A DNA stretch of 64,000 nt from Methanosarcina sp. DH2. Lineage in GTDB: Archaea > Halobacteriota > Methanosarcinia > Methanosarcinales > Methanosarcinaceae. The stretch lies in contig NZ_WJBI01000016.1 in assembly GCF_020804225.1 (NCBI RefSeq), positions 81-64,080 on the forward strand, in the 5' to 3' direction. The notes under the pieces were generated by a model. That model was not told where the DNA came from and ran no database searches. It was given only the letters and a program-made list of their open reading frames with translations. Both the position numbers and the translations under genes were made by a program. Shown here piece after piece: positions 37,401 to 45,264 of the stretch; positions within the stretch are counted from its first letter, which is position 1, and the number at the start of each line of letters is the position of its first letter.

Positions 37401-37636
37401 GTGCAGTTCGTGAGTTAGGTGATGAAATCCTCAAAAAGATTGCTGTAGAAATTACCGAGAAACTGCGTAAATCCACCACGGTAGACTGGCAGGTGCGCGA
37501 TAGTGTAAGAGCTAGATTACGCATTCTTGTCCGCCGTACGTTGCAGCGCTACAAGTATCCGCCGGATAAGGCCGCAGATGCCATTGAATTAGTACTGAAA
37601 CAAGCTGAAGCACTTTCAAATTCGTGGACAAATTAA
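34478..37636 (+). CDS. hsdR: Type I restriction endonuclease HsdR
   Basis: 1052 residues. The N-terminal PD-(D/E)xK nuclease includes R-L-D-V-V-C-F and [11 protein letters not shown]. The motor has Walker A T-Q-G-S-G-K-S, the D-E-A-H box [15 protein letters not shown], and later helicase motifs ending Q-A-I-A-R-V-N-R. The C-terminal helical part contacts HsdM. HsdR translocates unmodified DNA and cuts at a distance. It starts ten bases after hsdS, so all three are co-translated. All key motifs look intact, so the system is probably active. Composition again looks bacterial. Confidence 0.97.
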   Translation: MNEDQLEQLCLEWFRDNKWEVEYGPDIAPDSNRPERRDYREVILKRYLQESLEEINPHLPFNAIEQAISLVLKSESLDLITNNRAFHRLLLEGVPVEYRKDDKTIHDRAFLIDFENIANNTFLAVNQFTIKGIKRPRRLDVVCFINGLPIAVLELKSPDDENVDIWDAFNQLQTYKDEISDLFVFNEALIVSDGYNARIGALTANQERFSPWRAVKNEDDKPLLEWQLETLVRGFFDREMLLDYIRFFVLFENDGGAIIKKIAGYHQFHAVREAVKATIIAAQEPKGVAEKRAKYGDEVVPGSKKAGVVWHTQGSGKSISMCCYAGKLLQQPEMNNPTLLVVTDRNDLDGQLFQTFSNAQELFKQTPVQANDRDELRQLLSERESGGIIFTTVQKFSPLDGEDVHPILNGRHNIVVISDEAHRSQYGHKGRFVKVKDKDGNVTGNRLVFGFSQYMRDALPNASFIGFTGTPIALEDKDTRSVFGDYVSIYDIQDAVDDGATVPIYYESRLAKLDLNHAEIEALSAQVEDIVEDEEDASNREKTKGEWSRLEKLVGAEPRIRQVAADLVEHFEARTESIDGKAMIVAMSREICVHLYDAIVELRPDWHDNDPNKGAIKIVMTGSASDRELLQPHIYNKQTKKRLEKRFKDNNDPLKLVIVRDMWLTGFDVPCCHTMYIDKPMKGHNLMQAIARVNRVFKNKPGGLVVDYIGIANELKQALKTYTDAKGRGEPTLRAEEAFSVLLEKMDVVHGLFHGFDYSDFADQSYKLLVPASNHILGLDDGKKRFLDAVLAINKAYSLCGTLDEAKELRAEIAFFSAIKAAISKFTYVDKKRTQEEINSALKQILDNAVIAEGVVDVFKLAGLEKPNIGLLSDEFLEDVRQMPYRNLAVELLEKLLKDNIKSKTSNNVVQEKKYSDRLEETLRKYNNRAIETAQVIEELIQMAKEFQEALKRNDELGLQPDEVAFYDALANNESAVRELGDEILKKIAVEITEKLRKSTTVDWQVRDSVRARLRILVRRTLQRYKYPPDKAADAIELVLKQAEALSNSWTN

Positions 37637-37668
37637 TGAATACTGAAAATGGTAATAACGGCTACTTA

Positions 37669-37797
37669 GAACCTATCCGAAAAGTCAGAATACACGTTGA
37701 AAAGCTATAACAGGCTTATAATGTCTAAGTATCTACTCCATGTGTATATCCCTTACCGTAAATGTTACAATGAGTCAAACATTTTTTGGATAGGCTC
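37669..37797. mobile_element. MITE copy A (diverged)
   Basis: 129 bp with terminal GAACCTATCCGAAAAGT and TTTTTTGGATAGGCTC, flanked by TTA on both sides (37666-37668 and 37798-37800). The interior differs from copies B and C, so this is an older or different subfamily. It sits about 30 bases beyond the hsdR stop, at the right edge of the restriction block. Confidence 0.8.
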
Positions 37798-37807
37798 TTA
37801 ACCCACC

Positions 37808-38023
37808 CTAAAAAAATGAAGAGCCATCTTCTTTGTTTATATCCCCAATATACTCACGGTATATTACGTACTTGCCATTTGCTTTCTTTATGCATCTAAC
37901 CCCAAGTCCACTCTTCTTCAACATCGCTTTTCTCTTCTCGGCATCGGGTTTATCAAGTCCAAAATAACTGAGTTCATCGAGCATATAGGTTTTACCGTTA
38001 AAGTTCCTAAAAGTTTTATGCAT
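37808..38023 (-). CDS. Small hypothetical protein (71 aa)
   Basis: 71 residues, basic, starting M-H-K-T-F-R-N-F-N-G-K-T-Y-M-L-D-E-L-S-Y-F, with regular amino-acid use that looks protein-like. No known domain is recognised. AAAAAATATATAG near 38040-38052 could be a TATA box about 25 bases upstream, giving a leaderless message. Alternatively it is the second gene of a pair with the 82-residue gene 45 bases upstream. It ends 10 bases from MITE copy A. Confidence 0.5.
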   Translation of the reverse strand: MHKTFRNFNGKTYMLDELSYFGLDKPDAEKRKAMLKKSGLGVRCIKKANGKYVIYREYIGDINKEDGSSFF

Positions 38024-38068
38024 AGCGACACCGAAGCTATATATTTTTTGAATGGAGAGTAAAGGCTG

Positions 38069-38317
38069 TCACTTACTTTCTTTAACCTGATATACAATCT
38101 CGCTTCCATCTTCCCCTGTTTTCTGAATACCGTCACTACTTATTATGTAATCATCAGTTTCAGAAATGTCAGAAGCGTGATCTTGTATTTCTTTAATTGC
38201 CTCACCAATTGTAATAGGTTCATTTGTACTATTTGGTATCTGGATCAGTGTATCTAGTCCTTTTTTCGTGATTAATGCAAGTTTTTTCAGTGCTTCGATT
38301 AGAGTCATTTCTGTCAT
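38069..38317 (-). CDS. Small acidic hypothetical protein (82 aa)
   Basis: 82 residues, starting M-T-E-M-T-L-I-E-A-L-K-K-L-A. It has an N-terminal amphipathic helix and an acidic middle (S-D-I-S-E-T-D-D-Y), ending in V-K-E-S-K. The ATG at 38317 has GGAGGAA upstream, a strong ribosome site, so I take it as real. No domain is recognised. It is followed on the same strand by the 71-residue gene. The pair lies between the restriction block and the MITE cluster and could be accessory DNA. Confidence 0.6.
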   Translation of the reverse strand: MTEMTLIEALKKLALITKKGLDTLIQIPNSTNEPITIGEAIKEIQDHASDISETDDYIISSDGIQKTGEDGSEIVYQVKESK

Positions 38318-38548
38318 GGTTTTTATTCCTCCTCCCTGAAGTTCTTTTCTTATTCTACATATAATATAGTTTCATTGGTCATCGGTTAAGATATTTTATC
38401 ACCTTTGTGCTATCGATTTTATAGCAGAAATTGGCCTCAAATTTTAACATATTTGCCTGAAATCGATATCCGGTTCCAGTTCAAACACCTTTTAAATTTT
38501 GGAAATTTATCCTGGGAATGGATACAATCTATCATGATTCCTTACTTA
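38318..38548. other. Spacer left of MITE copy B
   Basis: AT-rich, no supported gene. A TTG-initiated frame near 38405 runs into MITE B and is not convincing. Confidence 0.5.
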
Positions 38549-38679
38549 GAGCCTATCCGAAAAGTGGTTACCTGCTATAACTTTTACAATATGCAATATG
38601 CAAAACCGGAACGGATACTCTGACATTATAGACCTATTGTGACTTTTCAACATGCATTACTGACTTTTCGGATAGGCTC
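38549..38679. mobile_element. MITE copy B (131 bp)
   Basis: Terminal inverted repeats GAGCCTATCCGAAAAGT and ACTTTTCGGATAGGCTC, flanked by TTA duplications (38546-38548 and 38680-38682). No coding capacity. It differs from copy C by three transitions. The ends and TTA duplication suggest mobilisation by an IS5-family transposase elsewhere. Confidence 0.92.
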
Positions 38680-38704
38680 TTAACCGAAGACGCATGAATA
38701 TAGT

Positions 38705-39062
38705 TTAGGTCTCTTCTTCTATGTCTTTTATCTTCACAATTTCTTTTATGATATCATTACACTTAAGATTAGCACAAGAGTGACCTATCTTTTTCCAGTT
38801 ATTCCCTTTCTTTCTTCCAGATGTCTCTAAGACTCTTTACCACACTTAGGATATACTATTGTATGTTTCGTACCACCATGTCCCTGTTGATATCTTTCAC
38901 CTACTTTAGAGCCTATCCGAAAAGTGGTTACCTGCTATAACTTTTACAATATGCAATATGCAAAACCGGAATGGATACTCTGATATTATAGATCTATTGT
39001 GACTTTTCAACATGCATTACTGACTTTTCGGATAGGCTCTTAACCACGACAAAACAAAACAT
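38705..39062 (-). pseudogene. Small zinc-ribbon-like gene split by MITE copy C
   Basis: If MITE C and one TTA are removed, an ATG at 39062 (M-F-C-F-V-V-V-K) runs in frame into V-G-E-R-Y-Q-Q-G-H-G-G-T-K-H-T-I-V-Y-P-K-C-G-K-E-S. A stop follows, and the frame continues only after a shift as G-R-K-K-G-N-N-W-K-K-I-G-H-S-C-A-N-L-K-C-N-D, ending at 38705. The P-K-C-G and C-A-N-L-K-C cysteines suggest a zinc ribbon. So the gene was interrupted by the MITE and later, or earlier, gained a second lesion. Function unknown. Confidence 0.5.
38909..39039. mobile_element. MITE copy C (131 bp)
   Basis: Same ends as copy B and about 98% identical; TTA flanks at 38906-38908 and 39040-39042. It is inserted within the small zinc-ribbon-like gene. 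Near identity to copy B points to recent transposition. Confidence 0.93.
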
Positions 39063-39129
39063 TCCTATAGCCTTCTCTTTAACTGAACATAATGAGTTAT
39101 TGTAAATATTCAGCTCGAGAAACTAACAT

Positions 39130-39137
39130 TTATATGA
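39130..39137 (+). promoter_or_regulatory. TATA box of tetR
   Basis: TTTATATG about 45 bases before the start codon. The predicted start of transcription near 39158 falls inside the palindromic operator. Confidence 0.5.
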
Positions 39138-39151
39138 TAGGACATCCTTTT

Positions 39152-39169
39152 TTACTTACTAGTAAGTAA
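39152..39169. promoter_or_regulatory. Palindromic operator 1 (TTACTTACTAGTAAGTAA)
   Basis: A perfect 18-bp palindrome 10 bases before the tetR start codon, overlapping the expected transcription start. A near-identical palindrome precedes the DUF1638 gene at 39841. This is the classic layout of a TetR self-repression site. Confidence 0.8.
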
Positions 39170-39179
39170 GTGTGCTGTT

Positions 39180-39758
39180 ATGAAAGAGATGAACAAGACC
39201 AATCAACAGATACTACATTACACAGGGAACTTTTTGCAGTGCCGGGGTTACAATGGATTCAGCTATAGCGACATTTCCCGGAAACTGGGCATAAAGAATG
39301 CAGCAATTCATCATTACTATCCCCAGAAAGAAGACCTGGTTGCGACTTTTCTGGAGGTCAGCAGACATAAATTTGCTGCAAATATTGCTCAAGTAGCGGA
39401 ATCCGGAGGTTCAGCCCGTGAGCAGCTCCAATATTATTTTGATTACGCCCTGAAAGAATTTGATGAAGGCAAAAGTATCTGCCCGCCAGGTTCGGTAATG
39501 CTTGATTTTGAAGAGCTTCCGGAAAAGGTAAAAAAGCAGCACCTTCTGTTGCTGGATGAAATCCTGACCTGGCTTTCCAGAGTCCTGAAAACCGGCCTGG
39601 AGCAGGGCGAACTCAATTTCTCTGATCCTGTGGATGTACGTGCGGATGCAATATTTGAAACCTTGCTGGGTGCCAGACAGTTATCCAGCATAAAGGGAAG
39701 AAAAACGCTTGTCAGGTCAATTTCTCTAATAAAATCGGATCTTGGATGGAGAGACTAA
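39180..39758 (+). CDS. TetR/AcrR-family transcriptional regulator
   Basis: 192 residues. The N-terminal HTH is typical: F-S-Y-S-D-I-S-R-K-L-G-I-K-N-A-A-I-H-H-Y-Y-P-Q-K-E-D-L (about residues 25-51). The C-terminal ligand domain contains one cysteine-proline pair (S-I-C-P-P-G) and resembles YcdC/AcrR-type regulators with an unknown effector. Palindromes TTACTTAC-TA/AT-GTAAGTAA lie before this gene and before the downstream DUF1638 gene, so it probably represses both. The gene follows the MITE cluster directly. The codon pattern is Methanosarcina-like. Confidence 0.93.
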   Translation: MKEMNKTNQQILHYTGNFLQCRGYNGFSYSDISRKLGIKNAAIHHYYPQKEDLVATFLEVSRHKFAANIAQVAESGGSAREQLQYYFDYALKEFDEGKSICPPGSVMLDFEELPEKVKKQHLLLLDEILTWLSRVLKTGLEQGELNFSDPVDVRADAIFETLLGARQLSSIKGRKTLVRSISLIKSDLGWRD

Positions 39759-39840
39759 TTTTTATGGAGAACTGATTTTATAGATGACTGATTTTATGGA
39801 TGACTGATTTTATGGATGACTGATTTTTTCCGAACCACCA

Positions 39841-39860
39841 CTTACTTATATGTAAGTAAG
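39841..39860. promoter_or_regulatory. Palindromic operator 2 upstream of DUF1638 gene
   Basis: CTTACTTATATGTAAGTAAG, a 20-bp palindrome with one mismatch, matching operator 1. It lies just upstream of a TATA-like TTTAATATATTG (about 39868-39879), where bound TetR would block the transcription factors TBP and TFB. Confidence 0.78.
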
Positions 39861-39901
39861 TAGAATCTTTTAATATATTGATTTTATAGAGGAGAAATTT
39901 G

Positions 39902-40756
39902 ATGCCTGTTATGAGTATTATTTCATGCAAGATAATGCAGGATGAGATCGTCTGGATTCTTGAAAATGACTCTTCGGTCGATGAGGTCATTGTAGTTGAA
40001 AATGAAAACATCCGGGAATTCTCAGGAAAACTAAATAAAGTAAACCTTCAGCACAAAATACTCCCCATTGAGAATATCCCCTTGCTTTCTGAGAGAAATA
40101 ATGAATCTGATGAAAACAATGAACGTGCTAAAATCAGTGAACGCGATAAATATACAGTTCTGATCTACCTGATGGAACTGGGTCTGCACAAAAACCCAAA
40201 AGAGCTGAAAAACAAGGTATACAAGACCGTAGAGATCCTCAAGCCATTTTCGTCCGGGATTCTGGTTTTTTATGGCTTATGTGGAAACGTGCTTGGAAAT
40301 ATCGAAAAAGACTTCGAAGGAAATTCATTCGCGTGCCCGGTTCATATCCTTAAAGACGGGAAGCATAGAATAGTGGATGACTGCATAGGAGCGACTGTAG
40401 GAGGAACGGATAACTATCTGAGATTACTCAAAAGTGTCAGTGATGCTGGAACTTATCTTTTTACACCCATGTACAGTAAGGGCTGGAGAGAATTGATTGA
40501 ACTGGATAAACTGCACAAAGACCCGGCTAAAGCATTGAAAATGATGAAAAAAACCCATGAAATGATTGGATATAAAAGGGTTGCAAAAATTAATACCGGG
40601 CTTGGGTATACTGAAAATTTCGATGACGCTATAAGAGAATTTGCAGAATTGTTTGATTTTGAAATATTAGAATTTAATAATGGCAACCAGGAAGTTTTCG
40701 AAGATTGTTATGGGAAAATGAAAGTGGAAATCGAGAATGGTGGAAGCGTAAATTAA
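39902..40756 (+). CDS. DUF1638 family protein, copy 1
   Basis: 284 residues. Family blocks shared with copy 2 are a start like P-V-x-S-I-I-x-C-x-x-x-x-D-E, G-I-L-V-F-Y-G-L-C-G-N, I-V-D-D-C-I-G-A-T-V-G-G and L-F-T-P-M-Y-S-K-G-W. Three conserved cysteines (about residues 9, 126 and 163) could bind metal or a corrinoid-related cofactor. DUF1638 proteins often sit near methyltransferase/corrinoid genes in methanogens, but none is adjacent here. The ATG at 39902 has GAGGAGAAA upstream. The TetR-type operator in its promoter predicts control by the neighbouring regulator. Confidence 0.85.
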   Translation: MPVMSIISCKIMQDEIVWILENDSSVDEVIVVENENIREFSGKLNKVNLQHKILPIENIPLLSERNNESDENNERAKISERDKYTVLIYLMELGLHKNPKELKNKVYKTVEILKPFSSGILVFYGLCGNVLGNIEKDFEGNSFACPVHILKDGKHRIVDDCIGATVGGTDNYLRLLKSVSDAGTYLFTPMYSKGWRELIELDKLHKDPAKALKMMKKTHEMIGYKRVAKINTGLGYTENFDDAIREFAELFDFEILEFNNGNQEVFEDCYGKMKVEIENGGSVN

Positions 40757-41130
40757 AAATAATGAAAGTAGAAATCAAAAATAAAGAAAAATGATTCAAA
40801 AAAGAATTTTGTGTCGCCCTCTGCTACAAGAATAATATTTATTTTTATATTTGTTATTTAATTTAGTATTAGAGTTTTCAGTGCGGCAATGCTTCCGCTT
40901 TGATATTGCGTACAGGCGGGCTCAGGCTTTATCAGGAGCATGTCAAGAAATAACTGGAATGTCATGGCTGGAAATACTATATTGTAGATGTGATAGCTGG
41001 AAACATAATAACTGGCGATTTCATAACTGGAGGTCCCGGTTTAATTGTTTTGTGCAATACCAACCGTTAACCAGATAGCACCATATTTTTAATTTCCCAA
41101 AAATAACAGAACGTAAGAGATGGTTCACTG
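40757..41130. other. Spacer between the two DUF1638 genes
   Basis: No supported gene. Four degenerate repeats of ATNNCTGGAA lie between about 40960 and 41035. A GCGGGCTC-rich patch at 40910-40925 stands out from AT-rich surroundings. No TetR-type palindrome precedes the second gene. Confidence 0.5.
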
Positions 41131-42012
41131 ATGCCTGTACTTAGCATAATTGCCTGTGAAATGCTTGAAGACGAACTTGTCTATGTCCTCTCAAAAGATC
41201 AGAACACAGCACGATTGGTCCTGGTTGAAAACAGGCAATGTTTCAGGTTTGTTCGAAAGCTTAAATCCGAAAATTGCCAGGCAAGGCTTTTCCCTCTTGA
41301 CAGGATACCTTTTATTTTAAAACAGATGAACAGTCCTGTATCCGTGAAAATTCCGGATTTCCTACTGAAGTTTCCATTTTTTGGGAAAATGCATGATAGC
41401 ATACAGGAAAAGAATAGAGAAACAATTACCGTAGTGGTAAATATTCTCAGGCTTGGCCTGCATGTAGATTGTGACCTTTTAAAATCTGAAATTTACCGAA
41501 ATATGAAAGAAATGGCAGATTTTTCAGATGGAATCCTTCTGTTTTACGGAAACTGCGGACGCTCTTTGAGGAGTCTGGAAGCTGATTTTAAAGATTTTGA
41601 TTGCTCACTCTATTTTCTTAAAGATGAAAAAGAAGATATTGTGGACGACTGTATCAGTGTAGCCCTTGGAGGTAACGATGCCTATGCTGAAGTTATGCAG
41701 AGTGGAAATGGCACAGGCATGTTCTACCTGACCCCAATGTGGGCCTCCAGCTGGAAGGAAATGAAAAAGACATCAGTAGGCACTTCTGATATCAATGAAA
41801 GTTTTTTGAAAAGTCCTTTATATAAAAGAGTCGTCAAAATCAGCAATGAGATCTCCAGAGGAGAAGAATTCGACAAAAATGTCTCAAATTTTGCCCGGGC
41901 TTTTGATATGAGCATTATTGAAATGAAGGGCAGTATGAAAATTGCAAGGAATTCCTACCTTAATGCCAGGAACAATGTCTGTAAAAAACATCAGAATCAG
42001 GAAAGAAGTTGA
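41131..42012 (+). CDS. DUF1638 family protein, copy 2
   Basis: 293 residues, a paralogue of copy 1. It has the same core: L-S-I-I-A-C-E-M-L-E-D-E-L, G-I-L-L-F-Y-G-N-C-G-R-S-L-R, V-D-D-C-I-S-V-A-L-G-G-N-D and F-Y-L-T-P-M-W-A-S-S-W. The same three cysteines are kept while the middle and C-terminal parts diverge, so the cysteines are probably functional. It lacks the palindrome found before copy 1 and has its own spacer of 375 bases, so it may be regulated separately. Molecular role unknown; a link to methyl-group metabolism is only inferred from the family. Confidence 0.85.
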   Translation: MPVLSIIACEMLEDELVYVLSKDQNTARLVLVENRQCFRFVRKLKSENCQARLFPLDRIPFILKQMNSPVSVKIPDFLLKFPFFGKMHDSIQEKNRETITVVVNILRLGLHVDCDLLKSEIYRNMKEMADFSDGILLFYGNCGRSLRSLEADFKDFDCSLYFLKDEKEDIVDDCISVALGGNDAYAEVMQSGNGTGMFYLTPMWASSWKEMKKTSVGTSDINESFLKSPLYKRVVKISNEISRGEEFDKNVSNFARAFDMSIIEMKGSMKIARNSYLNARNNVCKKHQNQERS

Positions 42013-42145
42013 GTGAATTCTACTTATGTCAAAATTTACCGGTTAGATTTAAAAAATTAAACTGGAGATTAGATGATAAATGTGGAATCGATGAGGTGTA
42101 CGATCTATCTCCAGTACGGTCTTAAGGGCATACCCCTGCGAGAAA

Positions 42146-42553
42146 TCAGGCAGAAGCTTCCTTATTCAGGATATAAGCGACCATTTCAGGGTTCAGTTTG
42201 CTTTCCCTTGCAACCTTTTTCTCAATCTCCTCGGTAGGTTTTCCTTCGTTTTTCATTTCCTTAATCTTTTCGATCACCGAAGATGGAATGCTGTAGTATT
42301 CGTTTATATCCTTCCTGTGTCCCCAGACATCTCCTTCGATAAGCTGGACTCTTTGCATCTGGAGAAACATTTCTATGGACTTTGAGACCGTACGCATGTA
42401 AGATTTAGGTAACTGGATTACCTCAATCTTGGGGCAGGTTTCAACCAGTCCAAAGATGTCTTTGTTCGAAGGCCTGAAGGCCAGGTGGACGATACGCTCA
42501 TTCGGATTAAGTGTAAAGATTTCTTCTCTGGAACTAACTACTCTTATTCTCAT
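42146..42553 (-). CDS. DUF1699 family protein, copy 3
   Basis: 135 residues, very similar to copies 1 and 2: M-R-I-R-V-V-S-S-R-E-E-I start, F-R-P-S-N-K-D-I-F, Q-L-P-K-S-Y and E-G-D-V-W-G-H-R-K-D-I-N-E-Y-Y. It is the convergent neighbour of the DUF1638 gene, 20 kb from the other two copies. The message is probably monocistronic, with a TATA-like ACTATTTATAATAAG near 42650-42664. The three copies differ mainly in the region before the C-terminal helix. Function unknown; the constant central block suggests a shared ligand or partner. Confidence 0.9.
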   Translation of the reverse strand: MRIRVVSSREEIFTLNPNERIVHLAFRPSNKDIFGLVETCPKIEVIQLPKSYMRTVSKSIEMFLQMQRVQLIEGDVWGHRKDINEYYSIPSSVIEKIKEMKNEGKPTEEIEKKVARESKLNPEMVAYILNKEASA

Positions 42554-42985
42554 GTTTTTCCCCCACTGTAAAGTTTTGTTACATTTTAAGTTGTTTTAGT
42601 TTGTTTAAAGCTGTTTTATGTTTTTACTATATTAGAAAGTACTTATACTTATTATAAATAGTTATCTCATTGCACTAACATTATTTAGATAGTATATCGG
42701 ATAATCCTCTTTAATTCTGGCTCTGGGAAAAAACCTTAAAAAGCCCGAAAAAAGATTAAAGCCACTATATACAGGTAAGCTTTTTGATTTCACTCCAGCT
42801 TTTACCCCTTTTCCTACTAAAAATATTTTCAGATACTAATTGAATAATTCTGATCATTAGTCTCTGGATTTCTTATTTTCAACTTGAATTTTAACTGAGA
42901 TTTTGCAGAAAGAAAGAATAATTAAGCTCCGATAGGGATTGATAAAAAACTATTGGGTTTAGAGCATCAGATGGAAAGATTTTCA

Positions 42986-43090
42986 GAGAAAATGTAAGGA
43001 GAAATGTAAGGAGAAATGTAAGGAGAAATGTAAGGAAAAATGTAAAGAGAAATGTAAAGAGAAATGTAAAGAGAAATGTAAAGAGAAATA
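42986..43090. repeat. 12-bp tandem repeat GAGAAATGTAAG, about 8-9 copies
   Basis: The first half has GTAAGGAGAAAT units, the second GTAAAGAGAAAT; one unit is GTAAGGAAAAAT. Two subfamilies side by side show stepwise expansion. Confidence 0.9.
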
Positions 43091-43152
43091 CCGGGAATAA
43101 AAACCTCCGGTCGCGTGGCTGTGAAGAAACCTTCTAAAAAGAAATCGGTTAA

Positions 43153-43189
43153 AAAGTTACGCGCCCTCAGGTTCCCTGAACCCCGGGCG
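43153..43189 (-). terminator. Strong GC-rich hairpin and T-run downstream of thioredoxin
   Basis: CGCCC (43162-43166) pairs with GGGCG (43185-43189) and, inside, GGTTC (43070+100 to 43174) pairs with GAACC (43178-43182) around a 3-base loop. On the minus strand a TTTTT run follows. It ends the trx transcript. Confidence 0.65.
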
Positions 43190-43214
43190 GCTTTCTTCAG
43201 AAAAAATACAGAGA

Positions 43215-43481
43215 TCAGAGAAGTTTATCGAGTTCAGATGCCAGTACACTGCCCTGGGTTACACCCATAAAGCGCTTTACTTCAGTCCCATCCTTCTGAA
43301 TGATCAGGGTCGGGACAGCATGTATGCCGTACTTTGAGGCAAGCTCCTGGTTTTCATCCACATCGACAACTTTGAACTCAACCTTATCCCCGTACTTTTT
43401 TTCGAGCTCTTCAAGAATAGGTTTTTGCATCCTGCAAGGTCCACACCATGTTGCGGAAAAGTCCAATAACATCGGTTTCAT
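43215..43481 (-). CDS. trx: Thioredoxin (short archaeal type)
   Basis: 88 residues from the ATG at 43481 (M-K-P-M-L-L-D-F-S-A-T). The active site W-C-G-P-C lies at about residues 12-16, with V-P-T cis-proline loop and terminal G-x-x-x-x-x-x-L helix, i.e. the small glutaredoxin-sized archaeal thioredoxin. It would keep cytoplasmic thiols reduced and activate target enzymes. GCAGGTGATTTT upstream provides an AGGTGA ribosome site. The longer frame to 43652 has no support. A TATA-like ACATATAAG lies at about 43563-43571. No thioredoxin reductase gene is adjacent. Confidence 0.93.
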   Translation of the reverse strand: MKPMLLDFSATWCGPCRMQKPILEELEKKYGDKVEFKVVDVDENQELASKYGIHAVPTLIIQKDGTEVKRFMGVTQGSVLASELDKLL

Positions 43482-43562
43482 AAAATCACCTGCAATACTT
43501 GAAGCGACTGAGACTTTTGCTGTTTTTAGTTTATTTACTCTGGTCAGCGTGCAGAGGAATCT

Positions 43563-43571
43563 TATATGTCC
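43563..43571 (-). promoter_or_regulatory. Probable TATA box of trx
   Basis: ACATATAAG on the minus strand, about 85 bases before the start codon, giving a leader of about 60 bases. Confidence 0.4.
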
Positions 43572-43750
43572 GTACGGCACGGCTGCTGGACCCCAATCCT
43601 GAATGATAGATGACCTGAAGGTGGAATTACCGGATACAGGGTCGGGACTCAATTTATTGTATATATTATCGCCGAGAATATATAACGCTTATCTCAATCC
43701 TGCGGGCTTGTATTTAAACGTATTCCGAAAAGGGAGTTATGGCAAGCTTA

Positions 43751-44572
43751 TTACTGATTCCCGGTTTCCGGATTCTCTTTTTCCGGAAATTCTTTCCGAC
43801 CTTTAATAATATTGCCGAAGTACATACACCCTTCCATTGAGATCGTTGGCATTTCCGGAGACTCGTCAACCATTTTTACCGGAGCGCCACGGATAAGCAC
43901 GCAGGGAACTCTCTCCCCGGCTTCCCCCATAAGGAGCTCAGCAGCTGAAACCAGATTATCTGCCGCTGCTTTGTAAGTCAGGCGCAGGGGCTTTCCGTAG
44001 ATATCAAAAGTGCCCCTTGCGTCCTCCACAGGCACAAAACCCGAAACCCCGAGTGCGATCCCTGTGCAGCCAAGCCTCAAAGGCTGAGTCCTGCTGTCCC
44101 CTATAATCACTCCCAGCCTGCAGGAGTATCGCTGCTCAAGCCTTTTCCGAATATTCTCCGAACTTTCTCTCGGGTCTTCAGGAAGCAGGACTACATGACC
44201 GTCTGGAGCGTTCGAAGCATCTATTCCGGCATTAGGAGAAAGGATCCCCTTTGTGATCGTAAGTGCGGCTCCGGGAACGCCACCGAAAAGTTCGTCACAT
44301 TCCTGAAGCACAAGCTCCATTTCCCTCGCGTCTATCCCATATTTTTCCCCGAGGGATAATGCCCTTTCCCCTGGTTTGACGCTGGCAAGCTCAACAATTC
44401 TATTTTCCGCTGTGGCAACAGCAGATTCAGCCAGCACGAAAACATCCCCCTCAACTGGAACGATGCCTGCGCCCTGCAACGAAGCTTCAAGAATCTGCAC
44501 GATGTCGTCCCCTGCTCTGATAACAGGGGTCTTAATCCCGAACATCTGGATGGAAGTGATTTCTGGACTCAT
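43751..44572 (-). CDS. cofE: Coenzyme F420-0:L-glutamate ligase
   Basis: 273 residues. CofE adds the first glutamates to F420-0 using GTP, giving coenzyme F420-2, the hydride carrier of methanogenesis. Family marks include the N-terminal G-I-K-T-P-V-I-R-A-G-D-D-I, V-F-V-L-A-E-S-A-V-A-T, G-V-I-I-G-D-S-R-T-Q-P-L-R, G-C-T-G-I-A-L-G and the C-terminal V-P-C-V-L-I-R-G. Length fits the family with an added charged tail of about 20 residues (E-F-P-E-K-E-N-P). A TATA-like TCTATATTG lies near 44627-44634. It precedes trx on the same strand, about 270 bases away, probably as a separate unit. Confidence 0.95.
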   Translation of the reverse strand: MSPEITSIQMFGIKTPVIRAGDDIVQILEASLQGAGIVPVEGDVFVLAESAVATAENRIVELASVKPGERALSLGEKYGIDAREMELVLQECDELFGGVPGAALTITKGILSPNAGIDASNAPDGHVVLLPEDPRESSENIRKRLEQRYSCRLGVIIGDSRTQPLRLGCTGIALGVSGFVPVEDARGTFDIYGKPLRLTYKAAADNLVSAAELLMGEAGERVPCVLIRGAPVKMVDESPEMPTISMEGCMYFGNIIKGRKEFPEKENPETGNQ

Positions 44573-44721
44573 TTTGATGCCTTTAGAAAACTGTGATTAA
44601 TCTCGGTTTTAGAGAAAATAAAATCAATATAGACAGAATCAAACCGTAAAATACCGAAAGGTATTGATAAATGTATCCACAGCCTCAAGAAAACTTATTC
44701 AGAGAATAAAAGAGTTTTAAA

Positions 44722-44856
44722 ATGAGAAATACGCTGAAAGCGATTCTAGATTCAGGTGATATTCCAGCGCACCCAGAAATGGCATTTCCCATCCTTCATC
44801 CCCTGAGCCCCACAGATCTGCAGCCGCCTTCCAGCCTGATAAAAACAACATATTGA
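44722..44856 (+). CDS. Doubtful 44-residue ORF or gene fragment
   Basis: ATG at 44722 encodes M-R-N-T-L-K-A-I-L-D-S-G-D-I-P-A-H-P-E-M-A-F-P-I, proline-rich at the end. Local GC is higher than the flanks and amino-acid use looks natural, so this may be the 5' remnant of a larger gene. No ribosome site; not recognised. Confidence 0.25.
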   Translation: MRNTLKAILDSGDIPAHPEMAFPILHPLSPTDLQPPSSLIKTTY

Positions 44857-45121
44857 ATGATGCTGTTCCGAAATAAGATAGAATATGAGAAAAAACTCCA
44901 TCCGGTTAGAAAATACTTTTCCTGACCCAAAAAGCAGCTTTTCAACTCAAAGATTATACGACACCTCTCCGGTTTGTCTGAAATCCGTCAAAAAAAGCAG
45001 AAAGAAAGATAGAATTTGAATAATAAATATGAAAACAATTAAAAAGAGGCTTGAAAAAGAATGTTTTGCAGGTAGTATTTATTTTTATTTCATTTGTATT
45101 AATATATTTTGTCAGTTGCCT

Positions 45122-45160
45122 TTTGATAATTATTTGATAATTATTTGATAATTATTTGAT
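45122..45160. repeat. 11-bp tandem repeat TTTGATAATTA, 3.5 copies
   Basis: Perfect head-to-tail units in AT-rich DNA. Confidence 0.85.
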
Positions 45161-45264
45161 GGTTTCTAAAGGTGACATCACTCTTTCTTACCTGCTGGCT
45201 TCTGTCCCTTTTCATCTCCAAGTCCGCTTACTGCGTCGAGAACTGTACCAGTACTTAAAAATTA

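Larger units (their letters stand above)
42554..43214. other. Intergenic region with tandem repeat and terminator
   Basis: No gene recognised in about 660 bases. It holds the DUF1699 promoter side, a 12-bp tandem repeat (42986-43090) and the thioredoxin terminator (43153-43189). Confidence 0.6.

Noticed and set aside
31000-39170. Integrated virus or plasmid around the restriction genes
   Set aside because: No integrase, replication or structural genes and no tRNA attachment site are visible; only the RM operon and MITEs are supported.
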